NCBI RefSeq assembly: GCF_947500695.1
Contig: NZ_CANMSS010000005.1
Coordinates: forward strand, 248,001-312,000
DNA: 64,000 nt
Source: an uncultured Pseudoteredinibacter sp.
GTDB taxonomy: Bacteria; Pseudomonadota; Gammaproteobacteria; Pseudomonadales; Cellvibrionaceae
Reading direction: 5' to 3'
Shown here: one piece after another, positions 47,744 to 57,221 of the stretch
Numbering within the stretch: position 1 is the first letter of the stretch
Layout: every line of letters starts with the position of its first letter
The notes under the pieces: model-generated
The model's input: the letters and a program-made list of their open reading frames with translations, nothing else
Told to the model about the DNA's origin: nothing
Database searches by the model: none
Position numbers and translations under genes: made by a program

Positions 47744-48928
47744 ATGAGCCCTAACAGTAACGAATCCACACCCAATCAAGCCCATAGTCAGCATCCGCCG
47801 ACGGAAGAAGTACAAAATCGAATTAATAAGTTGCAAGCCGAGCTCCTGCGCCATGGTTTCGATTTTTATCTCTGTCACGATCCAGACAATATTTTTTATT
47901 TAACAAACTTCGCAAATTTTATACACGAGCGGCCCTTTATCTTAATAATTCCTGCGAGCGGCCGGCCAATCTTTGTGATGCCCAAGCTAGAAAGAGAGCA
48001 TGTAAAATCTCGCTCAGTTGTTGAGTTGGATTTTGCAGAATATCTGGAGTTTCCTGCCCCTGTAGGTCACAACTGGTTTGGTCGTATAGCTGATTATATT
48101 GACGATCATCATCGAGTCGCCGTAGAGAGCCTTTGCCCTTTAGAGGTTTATCGCAGTATTCCCGGTCAAGCTGTGCAAAGCGATATGGTGGATCAGCTTC
48201 GCCAAATTAAATCAGCATTCGAGATTCAGCGTATTCAATATTGCTGCGATCTATTGACCGAGGGGCATAAAACTCTATTGGAAATGGCCGCGCCAGGTCA
48301 GCTGCCAGTGCTTATTCATAAAGAAGTCTCTTCCCAGCTTATGCAAAAATTATTGCTGGAGAACCCTACGAGTAATTTGATAAATAGTAAATTTAATGCC
48401 GTTACCCAGCCCGGTGTGCTTTCGGGCGACCCTCATAATTTTAGTGAGATCTTTGCTACCTTGGCCGAAGGTGGGCCCAATGTCACTATTGTTCAGGGCA
48501 GTGCCAATGGTTATGGGGCTGAGCTAGAAAGAACTTTCTTTTTAGGGCAAGTGCCAGAGGCTGCCAAAAAGCCTTTTGCAGCAATGTTGGAAGCCAGAGA
48601 GCTGGCCTATGAGTTATTAAGGCCAGGGCAGTGTATGTCTGAGTTGGATGCCAAAGTAAATCAGCGCTTACGAGATTTAGGTTACGGCGATTATCTATTG
48701 CACAGAACTGGGCACAGTTTTGGTGTAACTGATCATGAAGCACCGTTTTTAGCAGAGGGTTACCAACATAAGATAGAAGCAAATATGATTTTCAGTATTG
48801 AACCCGGTATCTATATACCAGGCTTGGGAGGGTTTCGGTTCTCGGATACGGTATTGGTCACCGAATCTTCTTATCAAAAAATGACCCAAGCACCGGAAAT
48901 ACTAGAGAGCCTATGCATTGCTATTTAA
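47744..48928 (+). CDS. M24-fold peptidase-like protein with altered metal site
   Basis: A 394-aa creatinase/prolidase-fold protein: N-terminal creatinase-like domain (about 25-150) and pita-bread domain (about 160-390). Of the five usual metal ligands, His is kept in GHSFGVTDHEAPF and one Glu in FSIEPGIY, but the first Asp is missing (TIVQGSANGYG), the second is Glu (GAELERTF) and the last Glu is Ser (FRFSDTVLVTE). This recalls creatinase, which works without metal, so a hydrolase of a small amidine or amide is as likely as a peptidase. SD GAGGA precedes the ATG. Confidence 0.82.
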   Translation: MSPNSNESTPNQAHSQHPPTEEVQNRINKLQAELLRHGFDFYLCHDPDNIFYLTNFANFIHERPFILIIPASGRPIFVMPKLEREHVKSRSVVELDFAEYLEFPAPVGHNWFGRIADYIDDHHRVAVESLCPLEVYRSIPGQAVQSDMVDQLRQIKSAFEIQRIQYCCDLLTEGHKTLLEMAAPGQLPVLIHKEVSSQLMQKLLLENPTSNLINSKFNAVTQPGVLSGDPHNFSEIFATLAEGGPNVTIVQGSANGYGAELERTFFLGQVPEAAKKPFAAMLEARELAYELLRPGQCMSELDAKVNQRLRDLGYGDYLLHRTGHSFGVTDHEAPFLAEGYQHKIEANMIFSIEPGIYIPGLGGFRFSDTVLVTESSYQKMTQAPEILESLCIAI

Positions 48929-49322
48929 GCGATTGCTATTTTTGGAAAAGCTCTTGTTGCTATGGTGGCTTAGCGCAACGACTTACAACTTGCTGAGCAT
49001 ACTAAGGGTATATTGGGGGTTGCCGGCGCTTAGCCTTTCTCAGCCATTAATAGGTCTGCTATTTGTATCACTGATGCCGGCATTATTGTTGTTGGGGCGC
49101 TTTAAGCCTATACAGTTCATTTGGCTTCTCCCTGTTTACTGCTTGCTCTTAGGCTATTCCGGTGTAATAAAACACCTATTAGAGTTTTCACTTAGTGGGC
49201 TTGAAGGGTATGCGTCTGCCGCTGCTTTTGTAATGGCGATTAGTCTTAATTTCTTCGCTTTGTTGTGCAGCTATTTCTTATGGCGACAGTTAATTAAGGG
49301 GCACTTTCCCAGACAAAGCTAA
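48918..49322 (+). CDS. Hydrophobic protein, unknown function
   Basis: A 134-aa chain with four leucine-rich hydrophobic segments (about 8-25, 38-60, 70-88 and 97-122). No ATG is available; TTG 48918 overlaps the preceding stop and TTG 48933 is an alternative. The direct repeat ATTGCTATTT around 48917 and 48932 blurs the start. Likely co-translated with the M24 gene. Family not recognised. Confidence 0.5.
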   Translation: MLFKRLLFLEKLLLLWWLSATTYNLLSILRVYWGLPALSLSQPLIGLLFVSLMPALLLLGRFKPIQFIWLLPVYCLLLGYSGVIKHLLEFSLSGLEGYASAAAFVMAISLNFFALLCSYFLWRQLIKGHFPRQS

Positions 49323-49344
49323 GTCTGTTTTATTTCCTTTCTCG

Positions 49345-50343
49345 TTAATGTCTTTCTTGCCTAGGCGTGCAAGAAAAGTATCGTTTATAGGCCCGCCCGA
49401 ATGCGGATTGATCCTTATAGCCAACGGCCAGGCTGATATCAATAATACTGTTTGGGCTATTTTTTATTAAGTTTCTTGCGGCTAACATTCTTTGTTGTAA
49501 TACATACTCAGAATAGCTCATGCCGCAGCTTTCTTTAAAGCTATTCAGTAGATTACTTCGGCTTAAGCCAACCTGCGCGGCCAGCTCATCAATACTACTT
49601 GGTGCAGCAAGATTGCAGTTTATGTGGTTGATAATTGCAGCGATAGCTCGGCTTTTGTGTTGGCTAAGGCGCATACTGTGATCTATGCCAGATTCAAGCG
49701 CATAAAAGCTCTTAAAACTGTGGCAAAGCAATTCGGTAAGCTTTGCTTCTAGATAGAGTTTGGCGCTATGGTCTACGAAAGGGTGCTGCACTGTAGCATC
49801 CAATATTTCGCTGAGCTCTCTTTCTAGGCTCATGCTGAATACTCTAGCGCTTCGAGCACTTAGTAATTCCTGAAGGATTGGGGGCAACTTATCGAACTCG
49901 GGCTTTAGATATTCAGTAAGCTTTTGGGGATCAAGCCAGAGGCCCACCCCTTTTATGACATCCCCTTTACGATGAATACGAGTTTGAGTTCCTTGCTTTA
50001 AGTAGCTGGCCGCGTAGAGTTTAGGCGCTCCATCATGGTGTAGTGTTTGCCGGTTAAGCTCCATATCGCTGCCGCCAGATAGCAAATACTCGAAGCTCAA
50101 TAAGTTGGCGATTTGATTGCAATTAATAAACGACTCTTTAATCGTAAGATTGCGGATACCGACCAAACCAATATCACGATATTTTGCTATCCAATACTCG
50201 CCATCAATCAAACTCGCAAATTCACTGTGCCCCATAAGGTGTACCGGGATCAGAGAATTATCTTCTGCCTTTGAAATATCAAAAAGCTCCTGAGCACTTA
50301 TTGAGATAACAGTGGGCTTTGCATTGTCATTATCGATCGTCAC
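49345..50343 (-). CDS. AraC family transcriptional regulator
   Basis: A 332-aa regulator with a non-conserved N-terminal sensing domain (1-220) and the C-terminal double helix-turn-helix (about 232-330: SIDELAAQVGLSRSNLLNSF and SIIDISLAVGYKDQSAFGRAY). The layout resembles PchR-type regulators of siderophore genes, but no such genes are near. It lies between a plus-strand gene and the lipase-like gene; target unknown. Confidence 0.88.
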   Translation of the reverse strand: MTIDNDNAKPTVISISAQELFDISKAEDNSLIPVHLMGHSEFASLIDGEYWIAKYRDIGLVGIRNLTIKESFINCNQIANLLSFEYLLSGGSDMELNRQTLHHDGAPKLYAASYLKQGTQTRIHRKGDVIKGVGLWLDPQKLTEYLKPEFDKLPPILQELLSARSARVFSMSLERELSEILDATVQHPFVDHSAKLYLEAKLTELLCHSFKSFYALESGIDHSMRLSQHKSRAIAAIINHINCNLAAPSSIDELAAQVGLSRSNLLNSFKESCGMSYSEYVLQQRMLAARNLIKNSPNSIIDISLAVGYKDQSAFGRAYKRYFSCTPRQERH

Positions 50344-50428
50344 TGCAGCTTTCTACTTTAGCCTAATTGCTAAAGACTATACTGGGCTTATTGGCGGGCA
50401 ACAAGAAGGTATTGCTTTGCTTCCTTTC

Positions 50429-51175
50429 TTATTGCTGTTGGGTAGGATGTTTTTCGAAATGGCCTTTATCTAGAAACTGAATGACTTGCTTGATAACTGA
50501 TGAGTTTTTCATCATAAATGGGTGAGTTACTGGCATTTCGATATGGTCCTTCATACCTTCAAGCTTGGTATTTCTAACGGAAACCTTGCCATCATCGGTC
50601 TCTGGAATGAGACTGGATAAAATTAGGTTAATACTCTTGTTCCCAGCGATAATACCCAGTTCGAAATTGGCCTTCCCAAGCTGCTTAGGAACGCTAAGAG
50701 CCCCAGTTCCAAGTTGTAAACCGGCATCACCATTTATAAAGTGAAACCCTGGTACGTTTCTGAGCTTATCGACAACTTCACTGCCTTGGTTTGGTGGCCC
50801 CAACATAACGACTCGTTTTAGTTCGTTTATGACGTTTTCCTGCAAATACTGGCGGACTAAAATTCCACCCATCGAATGGGTAACAAAGTTAACTTTATAT
50901 GATTGGGGACAGCGCTCTAAGGCTGTACTAATTGCCTTTTGACTAAGACTTTCGATAGCGGCCTGTCTTGAAGGGTAGCCCTGGTTTACAACGTGATAGC
51001 CTTCTTTATGCAAAGCTAAGCCCAGTTTCTCCATAGAGCTACTGCTACGAGCAAGGCCATGCAGTAAGATAACGCATTCTGCCTTGCTGTTGACTGGTGG
51101 GTCGTTTGCTGAGGCAGCAAAAGCGCCTAAGGAGGTGGTAAGGGCAAGAAGAAAGGATGTTAGTCGTTTAATCAT
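50429..51175 (-). CDS. Secreted alpha/beta hydrolase (lipase/PGAP1-like)
   Basis: A 248-aa exported hydrolase: signal peptide about 1-23 (cleavage near ASA-ND), oxyanion strand VILLHGLARSSSSM, and nucleophile elbow THSMGGI with the catalytic Ser. The GPPNQGSEVVDKL block is typical of this lipase-like family; the catalytic His is probably in VTHPFMM and an Asp upstream. It probably hydrolyses lipid or ester substrates in the periplasm or outside. Confidence 0.85.
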   Translation of the reverse strand: MIKRLTSFLLALTTSLGAFAASANDPPVNSKAECVILLHGLARSSSSMEKLGLALHKEGYHVVNQGYPSRQAAIESLSQKAISTALERCPQSYKVNFVTHSMGGILVRQYLQENVINELKRVVMLGPPNQGSEVVDKLRNVPGFHFINGDAGLQLGTGALSVPKQLGKANFELGIIAGNKSINLILSSLIPETDDGKVSVRNTKLEGMKDHIEMPVTHPFMMKNSSVIKQVIQFLDKGHFEKHPTQQQ

Positions 51176-51216
51176 AAACTTCTTGCCATTTTTAAGTTTA
51201 AGCAGCTTCTATTGAG

Positions 51217-51555
51217 TTAGGCCTTTTTAACAAATTTAGACGTAATCATCATTTCACCACCGCCAATGATCTTGCAATCCAGCTCATGGTCCTTGCCTTC
51301 AACAATACGACGAATTAAGGCTTTGGTGCCGATTTTTAATACCTGCGAGCTGCCTTTCACCTTCAAGTCTTTAATGAAGGTAACCTTATCGCCCGCTTGT
51401 AGGACGGCACCGTTGATATCTTTAATGGCGGCGGCTTCGGCCGCTGCGGCCTCTTCTTCGGGGTTCCACTCATAGGCACACTCTGGGCAGATCATTTGGC
51501 TTTGATCTTGGTACACGTACTCAGAGTTGCATTTTGGGCAAGGTGGGCAAGACAT
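51217..51555 (-). CDS. yjdM: Zinc-ribbon protein YjdM (PhnA family)
   Basis: A 112-aa protein with two Cys pairs (CPPCPKC and CPECAYEW) forming a zinc ribbon, an alanine/glutamate linker and the SH3-like C-terminal domain ([20 protein letters not shown]). The family was once named PhnA; despite the old name it is not phosphonoacetate hydrolase, and its role is unclear. Length matches E. coli YjdM. Confidence 0.92.
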   Translation of the reverse strand: MSCPPCPKCNSEYVYQDQSQMICPECAYEWNPEEEAAAAEAAAIKDINGAVLQAGDKVTFIKDLKVKGSSQVLKIGTKALIRRIVEGKDHELDCKIIGGGEMMITSKFVKKA

Positions 51556-51809
51556 AAGGTTACTTCTTCTACAGGCTAAAAGCGCAATGGTAATGCCTTT
51601 ATGGCTTAAAGGCGAGAAGCAATTGATTGTTGGTTTACGAGTTTGTTACAGGGAGTATTCGCTGTAACAAGCTCATAATAAGATTGTTGAACCCTTTGGG
51701 TCGCAATATTGGGGCATATAGCCCCATAGTATAATTATTTTGTTTGATTTTAATTTATCAGCTGGCTTTTAAGTCGAGATGTTCTCCGAATACTAATTGA
51801 CGATATCTC

Positions 51810-52469
51810 TTAATCCCACCAAAAATACCAGCAGTGATTATTCATCAATAACGCCGCAAGATTGGCTACTGTCTCTACACCTTGATCCACGATATCCGCA
51901 CAGTATAGGTATTGCTCCACGGCTAATGCCATAGCTTCTTCTTGCGTTGTTGGCGGGTTTTCAATATGAGCTTCGATAATATCATTGCTAACAGCGACAA
52001 TATGAGCGCCATATTTTTCTTGCCAATATTTCCAAATGGCACAGTGAACTTCCGGCATAGGGCAATCATTCCAGCCACCAAAGCCAAAAAACGCGGGAAC
52101 CTTCCATGCATTGTCGGTCTCGATAAGAGCACCGACTAAGCTTTTATGGGGCTGGCCACTTAGCATATCAAAAGCCAAGCTAAAGCCAGGCTTCTCAAGA
52201 ATCTCGCCAGGCCATTCACCAATGGCCTCATCTAAAAAGGCATTATCTTCTTCACACAGTTCCTGCTTGCGAGCGTCGAACCAAGCCTGCACATCCACAT
52301 TTTGCATACTGGCGAGGATTTCATCTGGAGAACTATCATTCAACTCCATCGCCTCATCAATATATTGCTTGTCCTCTTCAGAGCCGCAAACAATAAGACG
52401 TTTATCTGAATGAATAGACTCAACCGCCTGCGCAAAGGCAGTCTGGGTGTTTAAACTTAGAAATTCCAC
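51810..52469 (-). CDS. DUF4253 domain protein
   Basis: A 219-aa soluble, acidic protein. The C-terminal part (about 115-219: FFGFGGWNDCP, WQEKYGAHIVAVSNDI, PPTTQEEAMALAVEQYLY and the final HCWYFWWD) is the DUF4253 pattern. Function unknown. An SD-like GAGG precedes the ATG. It stands between a 254-bp gap and the inverted-repeat element at 52678. Confidence 0.78.
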   Translation of the reverse strand: MEFLSLNTQTAFAQAVESIHSDKRLIVCGSEEDKQYIDEAMELNDSSPDEILASMQNVDVQAWFDARKQELCEEDNAFLDEAIGEWPGEILEKPGFSLAFDMLSGQPHKSLVGALIETDNAWKVPAFFGFGGWNDCPMPEVHCAIWKYWQEKYGAHIVAVSNDIIEAHIENPPTTQEEAMALAVEQYLYCADIVDQGVETVANLAALLMNNHCWYFWWD

Positions 52470-52677
52470 ATGGACCTCGCTTTACTGGAATTCTCAAAGT
52501 AACAGATTATATTCCAAACTGTTTGCTATAAATAGGCGAGGTTTGTGTAGAGAAGTGCCCTTAGCCGGGAAGGTTTTTTGGGGAGCTCGTGCTTGAAATA
52601 TAAGAGGCCAAGGGTAGTTTTTGTGGGTAAATCAGTTCTGCTTCGATAGAATCCGATGTTGGCGATAATGTTATGTA

Positions 52678-52853
52678 GTTTTTAGCCCCCAAAGAAGCTG
52701 ACCAGGAACCGTAAAGCGACATGACTAATTTCACGGGAGAAAATTAGGGCTTGGCCGAAGGCTGAGCACCTGGACGGTGCGAATCCAATCGCGACCCGAG
52801 CGCCCTGGATGGCTTGAGCGTGTTCCAGGGCAGCTTCTTTGGGGGCTAAAAAC
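52678..52853. repeat. 176-bp element with 32-33-nt near-perfect terminal inverted repeats
   Basis: The left end GTTTTTAGCCCCCAAAGAAG (continuing CTGACCAGGAAC) is repeated, complemented, at the right end as GTTCCAGGGCAGCTTC (continuing TTTGGGGGCTAAAAAC), differing at about two positions. The 110-nt interior is not repeated and holds a GGTGCGAATCC stretch that looks like a T-arm but lacks the rest of a tRNA. No target duplication is evident. It could be a MITE or a strongly structured RNA. Confidence 0.65.
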
Positions 52854-52885
52854 GGTCCGATTTTACCCATACTAATAAATGACGA

Positions 52886-54601
52886 TCACTGCGTATTAGG
52901 GCTTCGCTTATACACCGTCTTACCACCCTTAATCGTCTCCAGCACTTCAATATCCTTCAACTGCTGAGGAGGAATCATCAAAGGATTACGATCAAGAATC
53001 ACCAAGTCCGCCAACTTACCCGCCTCAATACTCCCCTTAGAATCCTCTTCATAATGCTGATACGCCGCATTAATAGTAATTGCCTTAAGAGCATCCTTAA
53101 TATTAGCGCGTTGATCTTGCCCAAGAGTTTTACCGCTGCGAGTTTCGCGATTTGCCGCCGTCCACAACAGCAAAGGCATATTAGGTGGAACAATAGGCGT
53201 ATCATTGTGAATGGTGTACTTAATGTCTTGGCGCTTAGCACTAATTAAAGGACTAATACGTTTAGCCCGATCTAAACCCAAAACCGAATCACGGTGCCAA
53301 TCGCCCCAAAAATAAGTGTGGGCAACAAAGAAAGAAGGAATAATACCGAGCTCCTTCATACGTGATAACTGATCATCACGTACGGTTTGAGCGTGGATCA
53401 TCACAGTACGGTCTAAATGGACACCTTTCTTTTTAAGCTTACTCATCACCTGAATAAGCTGCTCTGCCGCGGCATCACCATTACAGTGGGCAAGAACCTG
53501 CCAGCCCTTATTGAAAAACTCAGTTAACTGTTTTTCTAATTGCGCATCCGTAAGAATCGGATAGCCCTGGTAATCTTCGCCTTGGCCATGTGGAGGGTGA
53601 TGATAGGGCGCCGACAACCAAGCGGTTTTACCTTGCGGTGAACCATCTAAAACCAGCTTTACCCCAGCGTTACGAAAATGATTCTGATAAGGCTGCTTAG
53701 CGCCAGCCGATGGCGTGTATTTCGAAAAATCTGCCCAAGCTGTATACGGGTAGCTAATCACATCAAGGCTTAGCAATTGTTTTTGAGATGCTTGCTGTAG
53801 CAGTGCCAAGCCAGTATTGGAGGTTGCGCCATCTTGTACCGTAGTGATTCCGTATTGCGCATAGTATTTATCAAGCTCTGGTATTCGAGCGAGCTGCTCT
53901 TCTAGCCCTTGTTCCGGAAAAACCGAATGAATAGCATCCAGGGCCGTTTCTTCTAACACGCCATTAGGTTGCTGGCTGCCAGCTTCACGCCTAAATACAC
54001 CACCTTCTGGGTTTTTCGAATCGGCCGTAATGCCCGCGAGCTCCAAACAGCGACTATTACAAACACCTAAGTGACCAGAAACATGGCGGATAAATACCGG
54101 CTGTGTGGTACTGACTTTATCTAAATCTTGGCGGGTAGGGTGGCGTTTTTCGGCCAGCAAGGAATCGTCATAACCCGCTCCTAAAATCCAATGCTCACCG
54201 CCGCCTTTGCTACTGCTCTGGCTTTGTTGCTGCATCTGCTTGATAAGCGCTGCAATATTTTTAACCGGGCCGACCGGAGGTGAGGCGACATTTTTATAGG
54301 CTAAAAAATCCAGAGTCATGGTGTAGTGGCCATGGGCATCAATAAACCCAGGCAATAAGCTACGCCCCTGCAAATCTATCTTTTGGCAGGGCGTTTGGCA
54401 GTTAACTTCCAGCTCGGCCAGCCTACCAGTTTGCTCGATTTTATCGCCCCTAACTAAGACCGCATCAAGAAAGGGCGCATCATCTACCATGCTGAGTATT
54501 GGGCCGCCATGGTAAATGGTATCGCTCTGTGCGCTATGGGCAATCAGGCCCGCGCTGAGAGCGGCAATGAGTGTGCTAATGGTTTTTGGATAAGGCGACA
54601 T
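52886..54601 (-). CDS. Secreted amidohydrolase (YtcJ-like)
   Basis: A 571-aa metal-dependent hydrolase with a signal peptide (about 1-25). The metal-binding HGH is in LPGFIDAHGHYTMTL; other family blocks are WILGAGYDDSLL, QPVFIRHVSGHLGVCNS, VLAHCNGDAAAEQLIQ and SIEAGKLADLVILDRNPL. The family acts on cyclic amides or related substrates; the physiological one is unknown. Alone in its unit, though in the same direction as the ZorAB-like pair upstream (145-bp gap). Confidence 0.88.
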   Translation of the reverse strand: MSPYPKTISTLIAALSAGLIAHSAQSDTIYHGGPILSMVDDAPFLDAVLVRGDKIEQTGRLAELEVNCQTPCQKIDLQGRSLLPGFIDAHGHYTMTLDFLAYKNVASPPVGPVKNIAALIKQMQQQSQSSSKGGGEHWILGAGYDDSLLAEKRHPTRQDLDKVSTTQPVFIRHVSGHLGVCNSRCLELAGITADSKNPEGGVFRREAGSQQPNGVLEETALDAIHSVFPEQGLEEQLARIPELDKYYAQYGITTVQDGATSNTGLALLQQASQKQLLSLDVISYPYTAWADFSKYTPSAGAKQPYQNHFRNAGVKLVLDGSPQGKTAWLSAPYHHPPHGQGEDYQGYPILTDAQLEKQLTEFFNKGWQVLAHCNGDAAAEQLIQVMSKLKKKGVHLDRTVMIHAQTVRDDQLSRMKELGIIPSFFVAHTYFWGDWHRDSVLGLDRAKRISPLISAKRQDIKYTIHNDTPIVPPNMPLLLWTAANRETRSGKTLGQDQRANIKDALKAITINAAYQHYEEDSKGSIEAGKLADLVILDRNPLMIPPQQLKDIEVLETIKGGKTVYKRSPNTQ

Positions 54602-54746
54602 TGTAGGCCCCTTTTATTTGTCATTATTGTTAAAAAATACAGTTGATAAAGAATAGGGGAGACGCACAAAGCAAGCAATTATTTAGAGATAAAAGTTGTT
54701 GCGAATTTACGCCAAAAGCTTCACTTTAGTGGGGCGCTGGTGAATG

Positions 54747-55478
54747 TCAGTCCACATCTAAAATTTGTTGAATTTTGGTTTCGGCATTGGTCATAACCCG
54801 AAAGGTCACTCGGCGGGAGCGATCTAAATCTTCTTGACCAAAGCGATTGGTGATTGGGTGGGATGAAGAATAACCTACGGCGGCGATATGCCCCTTTATC
54901 CAGCTACGATAAGGGTTCACCGATGGCAGTTGATACACATAGTCGAGTACTGAACGAGTTCGCTCTTGCGAGAGTTCCATATTTAAAAAGTACGCTTCGG
55001 TATCACTCGTGTTCTCGTTCCAGATACTACTGGTATGGCCCTCAATGCGTACTTCATTGATGGAATCTGAGAAGTGCTCCAGTACCTTCATGTAACGCGG
55101 AAAGAAGTTCTCTAAGAGCGATTGGTAACTCGGGCTCAGTTCGGTTTCGCCGTCGTTAAACAGTGTTTCTGAAGAATTGAAGATAAACGTAAGGGTATCT
55201 TTATCAATCTCGGCATTCCAGGTGGCAAGGTTTGGGCCGAACTCTTTTAGGAGAGCCTGATAAATCTCTAACTGGTTTTCGCGATAGGCGATGGCGACCT
55301 GTTTGATTTTATCGCGCTCTACCATAGCATCGCGCATTAATGCTACCGCGATAAACAGAAAGACCACCATTAAGCCCGCCATAAGATCCGACACCGTCAG
55401 CCAATGATCCTTTTCCTGCTCTAAGGATTGGGATTGCTGGCGCTGACTGTGGGCAAGTTTTAGAATCGGATCGCTCAT
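54747..55478 (-). CDS. zorB: ZorB-like OmpA/MotB domain protein
   Basis: Peptidoglycan-binding stator subunit. The 243-aa protein has one N-terminal membrane helix with the block WLTVSDLMAGLMVVFLFIAV, where Asp31 would be the proton-binding residue of MotB/ZorB, then a linker and an OmpA-like domain (about 95-235, including INEVRIEGHTSS, LSQERTRSVLDYV and DRSRRVTFRV). It starts 3 bp after the ZorA-like stop, so the two are translated together and should assemble as a proton-driven motor. No zorC, zorD or zorE-type gene follows. Confidence 0.8.
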   Translation of the reverse strand: MSDPILKLAHSQRQQSQSLEQEKDHWLTVSDLMAGLMVVFLFIAVALMRDAMVERDKIKQVAIAYRENQLEIYQALLKEFGPNLATWNAEIDKDTLTFIFNSSETLFNDGETELSPSYQSLLENFFPRYMKVLEHFSDSINEVRIEGHTSSIWNENTSDTEAYFLNMELSQERTRSVLDYVYQLPSVNPYRSWIKGHIAAVGYSSSHPITNRFGQEDLDRSRRVTFRVMTNAETKIQQILDVD

Positions 55479-55481
55479 GGT

Positions 55482-57221
55482 TTAGTTCGCGTGGGTCAAA
55501 ATGCGATGCAAATCTTGAGTTAGCTTGATATGTAGCTCAACGATTTTCAGGGATTCTTCAGCATGCTGGGCAGACATCTGCTGCATGCTATCACTGACGC
55601 GCTCAACCATGCTTTGCATATCGTTATCGAAAGCCTCTCGGCTACGGCCGGCCACTCGCATAAGGGCGTTGCCGCTCTCTCGGATCTGCTCGGCAAACTC
55701 TTGGCTTTCTAAGCCAATATCTTTACCTAAGTCTTCAAACTGTTGTTTCAGCTTCTCTTGGCTTTCCTGTAAGGCTTCATAGTGACCGTCGCTTTGTTCG
55801 CGAATGCTCTGCGCTAGCTCTTGCAGTAATTTGTTATTGTCGATTTGGCTTTGGCTAATGGCCTCGGCGGCCTTATTGAGTGCCTGGCTGCTTTCAGCAA
55901 AGGCCGACATCATTTGCTCTTGGCCACTTTCTAAGCTTTGCTGCAAGCTTTCTCGCTGGGCCTTGCTGCTATCACGCAGCATATTACCTGTTTCTTTAAG
56001 AGCATCGCCGCTATCTAGCATGGCCTGGCCACTGGCGTTAATTTTTTCTGCACTGCTCTGTAGGGCGCTGTGTAAATGCTCGGTATTATCCTGCAAAGAT
56101 TGCTGCATAGCCTTGCTGCCTTCAGCAATGCTTTGCAGCATATGCTCGCCACTTTCTTGTAGGCCTTTGCCGAGTTGTTCGCTTGCGGCTTGTACACTAC
56201 TTAAGGTGTCTTTGATATGTTGCTGCATATCCGGAACAGCTTGCGAGGCTTCTTCGCGCATATGGGCGAAGGCTTCTAAATGGCGCTCCAGCTCCTGAAT
56301 TTGGTGCTGGTTAACTTCCATAATAGATTGCCAGCTGGCCAAGTTATTGCCAATTTGCTGGGTTTGGTCGTTGATATTGGCGAGCGCATTTTCGGTTTGG
56401 CTAATTGCCTGCACGCTCTGATCATAGTTGCTGCGCATATCGGCTAGCTGATCGCGGTAGTTATTTTGCCACTCCACCATCTCTTGAACGGCGCTATTTA
56501 AATGTGCGAAGTTGCTACCAAATTGCTCGCTGAAATTTTGATTAAAATCGCGAATCACTGTCTGCTGAGCTTTGGCCATTTGTTCGGCTGCGGCTTGCGA
56601 CAAATTTAAGGCAAAGGCGTCGAGCTTTAACCATAGGTTTTTCTGGAAAGCTTGGAAGGCCACTTGCTGATGCTTGGATTCTTTTTGTGCGGCCTGAATA
56701 TTCAGCTTAGATTCGGATCGAAGTGCCTGAATCTGTCCGTTTAGGCTACTTTGATGCTCGCCAGCAATGGCAGATTGCAGGCCAACAACGCCATCGCGTT
56801 GCTCGCGCATGACCTGATATAGATCTTCAATGCCAATCAGCTCTTCGCTGGGGATATCTTCCTCGGTCTTGGGTGGGCTGAGTAAACCACTGGCAATAAG
56901 ACTTTTGAAAACAATGGATAAGCCCATACCCACGAGGCTGGTGGTAAAGGCCGTTTTCATGCCCTGCAGCAGCATATCAATACTGCCATCAATATCGGAA
57001 ATATTAAAACCGAGAAGGCCTGCCACGATACCGCAGAAGGTACCCAAGATGCCTAGGGATGTCAGCAAAGTAGGGGTGTAGTTACAAAACGCTGGCGATT
57101 TATCCATGCGTTTTGCATAAGCCGCATAGATAAAGGCGGCCAGCATCATAATGATAAAGGCCTCGGTGATGGCCAATGCGCCCGAATTAGCGATCAGTGC
57201 TTCAATAGGCTTGGAAAACAT
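55482..57221 (-). CDS. zorA: ZorA-like MotA/ExbB-family protein with long coiled-coil tail
   Basis: A 579-aa inner-membrane protein: three hydrophobic segments (about 15-35, 48-72 and 85-113) with TLLTSLGILGTFCGIVAGLL and MKTAFTTSLVGMGLSIVFKS, as in MotA/TolQ/ExbB channels, then a cytoplasmic tail of some 430 residues rich in Gln, Glu and Ala heptads (about 150-560). A long tail of this kind is the hallmark of ZorA. In Zorya systems the ZorAB motor detects invading phage and activates cytosolic effectors. Here none of those partners is adjacent; the motor may be an orphan, a different envelope system, or use an unknown effector. Confidence 0.8.
   Translation of the reverse strand: MFSKPIEALIANSGALAITEAFIIMMLAAFIYAAYAKRMDKSPAFCNYTPTLLTSLGILGTFCGIVAGLLGFNISDIDGSIDMLLQGMKTAFTTSLVGMGLSIVFKSLIASGLLSPPKTEEDIPSEELIGIEDLYQVMREQRDGVVGLQSAIAGEHQSSLNGQIQALRSESKLNIQAAQKESKHQQVAFQAFQKNLWLKLDAFALNLSQAAAEQMAKAQQTVIRDFNQNFSEQFGSNFAHLNSAVQEMVEWQNNYRDQLADMRSNYDQSVQAISQTENALANINDQTQQIGNNLASWQSIMEVNQHQIQELERHLEAFAHMREEASQAVPDMQQHIKDTLSSVQAASEQLGKGLQESGEHMLQSIAEGSKAMQQSLQDNTEHLHSALQSSAEKINASGQAMLDSGDALKETGNMLRDSSKAQRESLQQSLESGQEQMMSAFAESSQALNKAAEAISQSQIDNNKLLQELAQSIREQSDGHYEALQESQEKLKQQFEDLGKDIGLESQEFAEQIRESGNALMRVAGRSREAFDNDMQSMVERVSDSMQQMSAQHAEESLKIVELHIKLTQDLHRILTHAN

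Noticed and set aside
52755..52805. tRNA-like T-arm (GGTGCGAATCC)
   Set aside because: No acceptor stem, anticodon arm or CCA-compatible end can be built around it.
52682..52870. 62-aa minus-strand open frame across the 176-bp inverted-repeat element
   Set aside because: Both ends of the frame are the terminal repeats and there is no SD or known family.
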